Shown piece by piece: positions 1 to 5,210 of a stretch of 6,321 nucleotides of DNA. Position 1 is the first letter of the stretch. Each line of letters starts with the position of its first letter. A program made the translations under genes and the position numbers. This DNA is from DATLAN01 sp035527455 (lineage in GTDB: Bacteria > Planctomycetota > Planctomycetia > Pirellulales > Thermoguttaceae), in the NCBI GenBank assembly GCA_035527455.1, contig DATLAN010000548.1, positions 1-6,321 on the forward strand, given 5' to 3'. The notes beneath the pieces were generated by a model. The model was not told where the DNA came from and made no database searches. It saw nothing but the letters and a program-made list of their open reading frames with translations.

Positions 1-774
1 CCGAACGCGGACCGCTTCGAGGTGCAGGGGATCGTCAACAAGGGAATCAACGACGGGCGGCAAAAGGCCCGCCGTGAATTGCTCGACAAGGTGAATACCA
101 TGGGCTACGGCCTTGCGGACGTCCCGGAGATGGCTGCCGCCGAAACGGCCAAGCAGAAAGCCTACGGGTTGATCTTGGGCAAGGGGAGGGAAGTATTCAA
201 TCTCGGAAACGAACCTACGGTACTCAGGGATCGCTACGGCCGGAACACGTTCGGGCAGGAATGCCTGGCGGCGCGGCGGATGGTTGAGGCGGGTGTGCCT
301 TACATCACCATCAGCTTCCCCGGTGGTTGGGACACGCACGCGAACCACTTCCCGACAATGAAGCGACAGTGTCCCCAGTTGGACCAAGGACTGGCAACGC
401 TGCTTGCGGATCTGAGCGATAAGGGCTTGCTGGATAGCACGCTGGTTTGGTGTACCGGCGAGTTCGGCAGAACGCCGAAGGTCTCCTGGGAGCCGCCTTG
501 GAACGGGGGCCGCCATCACTATGGGGCGGTTTTCACCGTCCTGGTCGCCGGCGGCGGATTCAAAGGAGGCCGCGTGGTCGGCTCGTCTGATGAGAAAGGT
601 GAAAAAGTCAAGGAAAGGCCCGTCTATCCGGCGGACCTGCTGGGCAGCTTCTATCTGTTGGCCGGCATCGACGCCACCGCCAAGCTGCCCCATCCTTTGG
701 GGTTCGATGCCCACGTCTTGGGCACCGAAAACGAAGGCATGAAGTCGGCCGGGCTTCTGGAAGAAATCATGTAG
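1..774 (+). CDS. DUF1501 family protein, C-terminal part (5' end outside window)
   Basis: The reading frame is open from base 1 and ends at TAG 772-774, giving the last 257 residues of a longer protein. DUF1501 members are usually 400-500 residues, so roughly the first 40% lies outside the window. The GTG at 22 is internal, not a start. Numbering from the window edge, the family blocks seen are GGWDTHANHF (about 108-117), a DQGLATLLADL helix (128-138), GLLDSTLVWCTGEFGRTPK (142-160), a GGRHHYG stretch (169-175) and VLVAGGGFKGGRVVGSSDEKG (181-201). The His/Asp-containing WDTH and GEFGRTP motifs are the hallmark of this family, which is related to the alkaline phosphatase/sulfatase superfamily and is abundant in planctomycetes. 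Many members carry a Tat signal, but here the N-terminus is not visible. The enzymatic activity is not established. The secreted PPC protein begins 25 bases downstream, which suggests co-transcription and a shared exported role. Confidence 0.92.
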   Translation, partial: PNADRFEVQGIVNKGINDGRQKARRELLDKVNTMGYGLADVPEMAAAETAKQKAYGLILGKGREVFNLGNEPTVLRDRYGRNTFGQECLAARRMVEAGVPYITISFPGGWDTHANHFPTMKRQCPQLDQGLATLLADLSDKGLLDSTLVWCTGEFGRTPKVSWEPPWNGGRHHYGAVFTVLVAGGGFKGGRVVGSSDEKGEKVKERPVYPADLLGSFYLLAGIDATAKLPHPLGFDAHVLGTENEGMKSAGLLEEIM

Positions 775-789
775 CCAATGGCAGAAAAT

Positions 790-796
790 GGAGAAG
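790..796 (+). promoter_or_regulatory. Ribosome binding site that selects the start at 800
   Basis: GGAGAAG lies with its GGAG core 6 bases before the ATG at 800. The other in-frame ATG at 788 has no purine-rich element before it and overlaps this site. The ATG at 800 also gives a cleaner signal peptide (MSRLKR followed by a hydrophobic core). A third ATG at 778 is out of frame and stops after nine codons. Confidence 0.65.
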
Positions 797-799
797 TTC

Positions 800-3094
800 A
801 TGAGTAGACTCAAAAGGCTTCCGATCTTGCGGCTGGCCATACTTCTGGCCGCAGCATCCTCGGTCTGGGCGCAGAACCAGTACATCGGTTACGTCTATCC
901 CGCCGGCGGCCAGCAGGGCACCACCGTCTCCATCAGGTTGGGTGGGCAAGGGCTCATCTATGCCTCTGACGTGGTTGTGACCGGTGAAGGCGTTTCCGCC
1001 CGGCTGGTCGACTACTACACGGTCATGGGCAATCAGGAGCTAGGGTTACTCAGAGAGCAACTGAGGGAGTTGCAGAAGAAGGAAACGACGGTAAGCGACG
1101 CGATGGCCGCCACGATGGCCTTTCTTGAGTTCCCCGCGCGTGTTGAACCACCCGAGGTCCGTGGTCTGATATGCCCAGCATGCGGTCGTCTCAACCCGCT
1201 TGGCGCCACCGTCTGCAGCAACTGCAATGCGAATCTGGAGAAACCAAAAGACCCGAAACCGGGTGGAACGAAAGCGAAGAACGAACCTCCAAAGTCCGCG
1301 AAAGAAGCGGCAAAGCAGAAGCTGATCGAACGGATCCAAAGGATTTTCGCGGAAGACGAACGCACTCCGGCCGTTCGTGCCCACTGCGAGCTCGTCTTTG
1401 CCGAGGTCACGGTTGCCCCCGACGCAAAACCGGGCCGACGAGAGATCCGCGTGATCACCAGACGGGGGATCTCCAACGCGCTGCCCTTCTACGTGGGCCA
1501 AGTGCCCGAAGTCGCGCGCAAGCCGATGAAGACCTGTACGATGCCAGTGCTCGGCAAGGAGTATCTGGCCCAGCGCAAAAGGCCGCCGGAAGAAGAGGAA
1601 GTGCGCATCACAGTGCCGTGCACGATGAACGGCCAGGTCGCCGCGGGCGAGGTGAACCGGTACCGTTTTCCGGCGAGCAAGGGACAGCGTCTGGTCATCT
1701 CCGCCAAAGCTCGGCAGTTGGTTCCCTACGTCGCCGACGGCGTTCCCGGTTGGTTTCAAGCCGTGCTGAAACTCTGCGACTCGGGCGGCAAGGAGTTAGC
1801 GTACAACGACGATTTCCGTTTCCACCCGGATCCGGTCCTCTGTTTTAAGATCCCCGAGGACGGCGACTACGTGCTCACCATCAACGAGGCGCTCTTTCGC
1901 GGCCGCGAGAGTTTTGTGTATCAGATTACCATCGGCGAGCTGCCGTTTGTGACCAGCATCTTCCCGTTAGGCGGCCGTGCGGGCGAGCCGGTCAAGATTG
2001 AGATGAACGGCTGGAATCTGGAAAAGACCACGCTGGCGCCACCGCCCAAAGACGCAAAGCCGGGGCACCATCTGATCGCCGCCACCAACGGGAAACTCGT
2101 TTCCAACTACGTGCCGTTTGCGCTGGACACGCTGCCCGAGTGCCTGGACACCGAATCCAACGACGAGCCGTCGAAGGCGCAGAAAGTGAATCTTCCCATC
2201 ATCGTCAACGGGCGAGCGGATCGCCCGGGTGACTGGGATGTCTTCGAGGTCGAAGGGAAAGCCGGTGAGACCATCGTCGCGGAAGTGCACGCACGCCGGC
2301 TCGGTTCCCCGTTCGACTCCTTCGTCAAAGTCACTGGCGCGGATGGCAAGATCATCGCGTTGAACGATGATCATTACGACGCAGCATCGGGGCTGAACAC
2401 CGACCACGCCGATTCCTACCTCATGGTGAAGCTGCCCGCCGACGGAAAATACTTCATTCACCTCGGCGACACGAGGCGGCACGCAGGAAAGGAGTATGTT
2501 TACCGGCTCCGCATCAGCCGGCCGCAGCCCGATTTCGAGTTGCGTCTCATCCCTTCCCGGATCGTTATCCGCAGCAAGGCGTCCGCCGCGGTGACCGTCT
2601 ACGCCATACGCAAGGACGGATTCGACGGGCCGATCAAGCTGAGCTTCAAAGACCTGCCGGAGGGGCTCGAATCGTCCGGCGCCACGCTGGCGGCCAATAA
2701 AGAGGTGGTGGGTTTGAGCGTCAAAACCAGCCTGACGGAGATGGAGAAGCCGGTCAACCTCACCGTCGTCGGCAGTGCGAAGATCGGGGACCGGGAGATT
2801 GTTCATGAGGCCGTGCCGGCCGAGGACAGAATGCAGGCCTTCCTGTGGCGCCATCTGTTGCCCGCCGAAGACCTGCCGGCCCTGGTCTACAATCCATCCT
2901 ACCAGCCACCAGCCGATCGCATACGCCCGCCGATCCGCGACGAGGATAGACCCAAGAATGCAACCCGCAACTTGCGTAAGAGCTCGGTCGACGGGTATTT
3001 GAGACAGATCGAAGGCCTCTATCAACAGTGGTTCTTCACAGACGAGTTCGCCAACCGCCAGATCGCGAGCATCGAAGCCCGTCTGATCCAATAA
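800..3094 (+). CDS. Secreted TIG/PPC-domain protein with inserted zinc ribbon
   Basis: Non-catalytic exported protein, 764 residues from ATG 800 (768 from the weaker ATG 788; residue numbers here use 788). In order: a Sec signal peptide (5-29, hydrophobic ILRLAILLAAASSVWA, cut near AQ); a TIG/IPT-like beta domain starting IGYVYPAGGQQGTTVSI (33-75); a short charged helix (82-98, LREQLRELQKK); a four-cysteine zinc ribbon (C129, C132, C143, C146) with a Lys/Pro-rich linker (151-175); the rest of the first module, APDAKPGRREIRV...FYVGQVPE (210-241); a PPC domain (about 283-382); a second TIG-like stretch starting FVTSIFPLGGRAGEP (387-445); a second PPC domain (about 473-577, GDWDVFEV...LPADGKYFIHLGDT); an Ig-like segment (582-675); and a helical tail (735-766). 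PPC proteins in planctomycetes commonly accompany DUF1501, DUF1549/DUF1553 or peptidase genes and probably bind or present substrate outside the cytoplasm. No catalytic motif is seen. The exact substrate is unknown. Confidence 0.9.
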   Translation: MSRLKRLPILRLAILLAAASSVWAQNQYIGYVYPAGGQQGTTVSIRLGGQGLIYASDVVVTGEGVSARLVDYYTVMGNQELGLLREQLRELQKKETTVSDAMAATMAFLEFPARVEPPEVRGLICPACGRLNPLGATVCSNCNANLEKPKDPKPGGTKAKNEPPKSAKEAAKQKLIERIQRIFAEDERTPAVRAHCELVFAEVTVAPDAKPGRREIRVITRRGISNALPFYVGQVPEVARKPMKTCTMPVLGKEYLAQRKRPPEEEEVRITVPCTMNGQVAAGEVNRYRFPASKGQRLVISAKARQLVPYVADGVPGWFQAVLKLCDSGGKELAYNDDFRFHPDPVLCFKIPEDGDYVLTINEALFRGRESFVYQITIGELPFVTSIFPLGGRAGEPVKIEMNGWNLEKTTLAPPPKDAKPGHHLIAATNGKLVSNYVPFALDTLPECLDTESNDEPSKAQKVNLPIIVNGRADRPGDWDVFEVEGKAGETIVAEVHARRLGSPFDSFVKVTGADGKIIALNDDHYDAASGLNTDHADSYLMVKLPADGKYFIHLGDTRRHAGKEYVYRLRISRPQPDFELRLIPSRIVIRSKASAAVTVYAIRKDGFDGPIKLSFKDLPEGLESSGATLAANKEVVGLSVKTSLTEMEKPVNLTVVGSAKIGDREIVHEAVPAEDRMQAFLWRHLLPAEDLPALVYNPSYQPPADRIRPPIRDEDRPKNATRNLRKSSVDGYLRQIEGLYQQWFFTDEFANRQIASIEARLIQ
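1172..1225 (+). other. Four-cysteine zinc ribbon inside the PPC/TIG protein
   Basis: The encoded segment has the spacing C-x2-C-x10-C-x2-C (CPAC, then GRLNPLGATV, then CSNC), the classical treble/ribbon knuckle pair of zinc-ribbon proteins. It interrupts the first TIG-like module and is followed by a Lys/Pro-rich linker and a basic helix (AAKQKLIERIQRIF). The Zn-binding assignment rests on spacing alone. The protein has a signal peptide, so the ribbon would lie outside the cytoplasm. Confidence 0.75.
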
Positions 3095-3146
3095 GAGCCA
3101 CCCAAAAAATGATGCCCAAGTTGAATCCCAAGTACCGTCCGCAGAG

Positions 3147-4106
3147 GTGCCTGTCACGAGCAGGAACAAACGGGCCAATCGCCGAACGTTCTTGAAGACA
3201 TCCGCCGCCGTTGCATTGGCAGCCGGCGCGGGCGCCCCCGCCAAGTCCGCCGGGGGGATGAAGCCCATTCGGCTGGGGGCTCCGGTATTCCCTGAGCCAA
3301 AGGACCCCGAGGCCCTGGCGCTGGCGCACAAGAAGATGGGCTACCGCGCCGCGTACTGTCCGAGTATCCCGCTGAAGGAGACGGACCGCATTCGCGCCAC
3401 GGCCGCGGCGTTTGCCAGGCATGACGTCGCGCTGGCCGAAGTCGGCGTGTGGTGCAATCTGCTCGACGCGGACCCGGCGAAGCGGAAGGCGAACCTGCAG
3501 CGTGTCATCGACGGGCTGGCGCTGGCCGACGTGATCGGGGCCCGCTGCTGCGTCGACATCGCCGGGTCGTTCAGCAAGGAGGCCTGGCACGGGCCGCACC
3601 CGAAGAACCTGTCGAAAGAGTTCTTCGACGCCGCCGTCGCCAACGCCCGCGCGATTGTCGACACGGTCAAGCCCAAGCGGTCGGTGTTCTGCTACGAGAT
3701 GATGGGGTGGTCGATCCCCGACAGCGCCGAGTCGTACCTGAGGCTCATCAAGGCGGTCGACCGTAAGGGCTTCGGCGTGCACCTGGACCCGTGCAATCTC
3801 ATCAACTGCCCGTCGCGCTACTACGACACGACGGCGATGATCAACGCGTGCTTCGACACACTGGGTCCGTGGATCGCCTCCTGCCACGCCAAGGACGTGA
3901 CGTGGGACGTCGAGATGCAGATGCACTTCCGCGAAGTACCCCTCGGGCAAGGCACGCTGGACTACCACACGTACCTGAGGCGCCTCGCCGCCCTGCCGCA
4001 CGACCCGCCGCTGATGATCGAGCACATGAAGGGCGCTGCAGAGTACGAGACGTGCCGCCGACATCTCCTCGACATGGCGGGCAAGATCGGCGTGAGTTTC
4101 GAGTAA
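3147..4106 (+). CDS. Tat-exported TIM-barrel sugar phosphate isomerase/epimerase family protein
   Basis: 319-residue protein of the AP-endonuclease-2 / xylose-isomerase-like TIM-barrel superfamily, whose members epimerise, isomerise or dehydrate sugars using a divalent metal. The N-terminus carries a Tat signal: N-R-R-T-F-L-K (11-17), then an Ala-rich hydrophobic run (19-31), probably cut near residue 35. The expected metal ligands are all present in family order: E184 (CYEMMG), D214 (VHLDP), H247 (SCHAKD) and E292 (MIEHM). E98 (LAEVG) sits on an early strand. GTG 3147 is the only start codon in this frame after the previous gene, but its purine run AGAGG abuts the GTG with no spacing, so initiation is not clearly explained. 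The gap to the PPC gene is 52 bases. Third-base G+C looks lower in the signal peptide codons than in the barrel. The substrate cannot be told; inosose dehydratase-like or ketose 3-epimerase-like chemistry is possible. A broken sulfatase gene follows 10 bases downstream. Confidence 0.85.
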   Translation: MPVTSRNKRANRRTFLKTSAAVALAAGAGAPAKSAGGMKPIRLGAPVFPEPKDPEALALAHKKMGYRAAYCPSIPLKETDRIRATAAAFARHDVALAEVGVWCNLLDADPAKRKANLQRVIDGLALADVIGARCCVDIAGSFSKEAWHGPHPKNLSKEFFDAAVANARAIVDTVKPKRSVFCYEMMGWSIPDSAESYLRLIKAVDRKGFGVHLDPCNLINCPSRYYDTTAMINACFDTLGPWIASCHAKDVTWDVEMQMHFREVPLGQGTLDYHTYLRRLAALPHDPPLMIEHMKGAAEYETCRRHLLDMAGKIGVSFE

Positions 4107-4116
4107 GGACCGCACG

Positions 4117-4340
4117 ATGCGAACGGATCGCCGGAGCTTGTTGCGCAGCACACTTACACCGGCCGCCGTATCATAGGTTGCGCCGCGGGCGCTTGCTGCC
4201 GACGGTACCGAGGCCCGCCGATGGGACATCCTGCTGATCACGTCGGAAGACAACGGCTCGCACCCGGGTTGCTGCGGGGACCCTTACGCCCGCACGCCGA
4301 ATCCTGACCGTCTCGCGACCGAGGATTGCGGTTCGCCAAT
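4117..4340 (+). pseudogene. Decayed Tat-exported sulfatase, N-terminal remnant
   Basis: ATG 4117 is preceded by TAAGGA (4104-4109), which overlaps the stop of the TIM-barrel gene with 7 bases of spacing, so translation would once have been coupled. The first codons read MRTDRRSLLRSTLTPAA, a Tat-type leader. An in-frame TAG follows at 4174-4176. The same frame then gives DILLITSEDNG (4225-4257), GCCGDPYARTPNPDRLATE (4270-4323), matching the N-terminal block of planctomycete sulfatases (typically ILLITSEDNG..LGCYGDPYARTPNLDRLAAEG). One base is missing at about 4324-4325; after it the expected GLRFAN continues in another frame (4326-4340), and then similarity ends. The catalytic C-x-P-S-R sulfatase signature and the rest of a roughly 450-residue enzyme are absent. 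Two substitutions at usually conserved positions (Tyr to Cys in GCYGD, Leu to Pro in NLDRL) also point to relaxed selection. Sulfatases of this type remove sulfate esters from polysaccharides, which fits the exported carbohydrate genes upstream. Confidence 0.85.
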
Positions 4341-4656
4341 CGGTCGCGCCGTGGTGAGCGTTGGCCCTGCTCATCCCATGGGGCTATCTCTGGCTTCGGC
4401 CCTCGTCTTGGACGGTGGTCTGGCAGACCTCTCCGCCCCGTCGGCCTCGATGTGCGGTTGTGAGACTTGGCAGCGTGGAAAGAAGGCGGGGCGTCAGTCG
4501 GTCGTCGGGGTGACCTTCGGGTTCGAAACCCGACAAGCTTCCTGGGTGCACGGCGGCGAGCGGGAGAGCAGATCGGACGGGGGAGAATCCTGGCGTGGGA
4601 ACGGCGCCTGCTTGACGCGCATGTGGCGGGCGGATGTGGTGCGCGGCCTCGGGCCT
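4341..4656 (+). other. No recognisable gene
   Basis: Several frames stay open by chance in this GC-rich stretch (the longest on the plus strand ends with TAG at 4663-4665, in the old sulfatase frame), but none shows a signal peptide, a conserved motif or a plausible ribosome binding site. I could not find the missing sulfatase body in any frame. This is best read as decayed or rearranged DNA downstream of the pseudogene. Confidence 0.6.
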
Positions 4657-4678
4657 ACATTTTAGTGACATTCTAGTG
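4657..4678. repeat. Tandem 11-bp repeat (ACATTTTAGTG / ACATTCTAGTG)
   Basis: Two adjacent 11-base units differ at one position (T to C). The sequence is AT-richer than its surroundings. It lies between the sulfatase debris and the tRNA unit. Short subterminal repeats of this kind occur at the ends of some insertion sequences, but no element is attached here, so its origin is open. Confidence 0.6.
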
Positions 4679-4702
4679 TTCGTCGATGTGACAGAAAGCA
4701 GC

Positions 4703-4728
4703 AGAGGCAGGCGTAACTGCCTGCCTCT
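4703..4728 (-). terminator. Hairpin terminator of the tRNA-fMet gene
   Basis: A perfect 10-bp inverted repeat (AGAGGCAGGC and its complement) encloses a 6-base loop, starting 12 bases beyond the CCA end of the tRNA on the minus strand. Read on the minus strand the stem is followed by GCTGCTTTCTGT, a weak T-tract. On the plus strand no T run follows, so the site serves the tRNA. Confidence 0.7.
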
Positions 4729-4740
4729 ACATGACTTACG

Positions 4741-4817
<77 letters not shown>

Positions 4818-4830
4818 ATTCGTACCACGT

Positions 4831-4858
4831 ATTGTACCGGACGGCCAGCGGCTGTCAA
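4831..4858 (-). promoter_or_regulatory. Sigma70-type promoter of tRNA-fMet
   Basis: On the minus strand a perfect TTGACA (4858-4853) is separated by 16 bp from TACAAT (4836-4831, one change from TATAAT). Transcription would begin near 4824, leaving a leader of about 7 bases before the mature tRNA 5' end at 4817. A strong near-consensus promoter is expected for an initiator tRNA. Confidence 0.85.
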
Positions 4859-4880
4859 GGAGGTATTCGCTTTGGCGCTG

Positions 4881-5090
4881 TCAAGAAGTCCGTGTAAATT
4901 CGGGTCGTGGTCTTGTGGGGCGATAGCACCGATGTTTCAAGCGTTTCCAGAGGATCCAGACGTGCCGTTCCCAACTGCGGGTGTCTTCCCAGATCGGCAC
5001 GTGGTCGGTCGCCTTTTCGATCTCGCCCATCAGCCGTTCGATGGGGTTGGTCGTGCGGACTCGCCGACGCAGGGCCGGAGCGAAAGCCCC
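4881..5090 (-). pseudogene. Transposase remnant, mutator/IS256-like C-terminal end
   Basis: On the minus strand the frame between TGA 5091-5093 and TGA 4881-4883 reads about 69 residues beginning GAFAPALRRRVRTTNPIERL, followed by MGEIEKATDHVPIWEDT and a Trp-rich end (WERHVWILWKRLKHR). The block R-T-T-N-P-I-E-R-L..E-I is the conserved C-terminal motif of mutator/IS256-type transposases, which are about 400 residues long. Everything upstream (the catalytic DDE core) is missing, and there is no start codon or ribosome binding site ahead of the fragment. I saw no terminal inverted repeats around it. The family call rests on one motif, so a related transposase group is possible. The fragment ends about 23 bases upstream of the -35 box of the tRNA promoter. 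Confidence 0.65.
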
Positions 5091-5111
5091 TCACCTTGCC
5101 GACTCCCGAAA

Positions 5112-5120
5112 TTATCCACA
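5112..5120 (+). promoter_or_regulatory. Sequence identical to the consensus DnaA box
   Basis: TTATCCACA is the exact strong DnaA-binding 9-mer, here in a short AT-richer stretch about 40 bases upstream of the probable leuB promoter. I see no second box nearby and no AT-rich unwinding region, so it is not an origin. A lone site may be coincidence (about 5% expectation in a window this size, both strands) or a regulatory or titration site. Confidence 0.3.
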
Positions 5121-5150
5121 ACTACTTACAGCACTTGCCGGGCATAAGCC

Positions 5151-5179
5151 TTGCCAAACGGCCCGCCGCGTGGTACAAG
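5151..5179 (+). promoter_or_regulatory. Probable sigma70-type promoter of the dehydrogenase gene
   Basis: TTGCCA (5151-5156, one change from TTGACA) is followed after exactly 17 bp by TACAAG (5174-5179, two changes from TATAAT). Transcription would start near 5186, giving a leader of about 25 bases that contains the AGGAGAG ribosome binding site (5199-5205). No attenuator or leader peptide fits in so short a leader. Confidence 0.5.
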
Positions 5180-5210
5180 TTTCCGCTCGAATCCCGGCAG
5201 GAGAGCAACC

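Noticed and set aside
1967..3331. Long minus-strand open frame (454 codons) opposite the PPC gene
   Set aside because: It lies almost wholly antisense to a gene with clear family motifs, shows no domain or ribosome binding site, and is explained by GC-rich codon bias.
3036..4253. Minus-strand open frame (405 codons) opposite the TIM-barrel gene
   Set aside because: Low-complexity Arg/Val/Asp-rich translation, antisense to a gene with all metal ligands in place and running across the pseudogene; a shadow frame.
4512..4523. 12-mer GACCTTCGGGTT also present inside the tRNA gene at 4769-4780
   Set aside because: One shared 12-mer is about what chance gives in a window of this size, and the flanks do not match, so it is not good evidence for an attachment-site duplication.
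4517..4533. Perfect tRNA T-arm look-alike (5-bp stem TCGGG/CCCGA, loop TTCGAAA)
   Set aside because: I looked for a matching acceptor 5' strand, D arm and anticodon arm upstream and for CCA downstream and found none. A short GC palindrome is enough to explain it, though a relic attachment site cannot be fully excluded.
4351..4665. Plus-strand open frame of 104 codons
   Set aside because: It is the downstream part of the old sulfatase frame after the frameshift. The translation matches no family and the GTG has no ribosome binding site.
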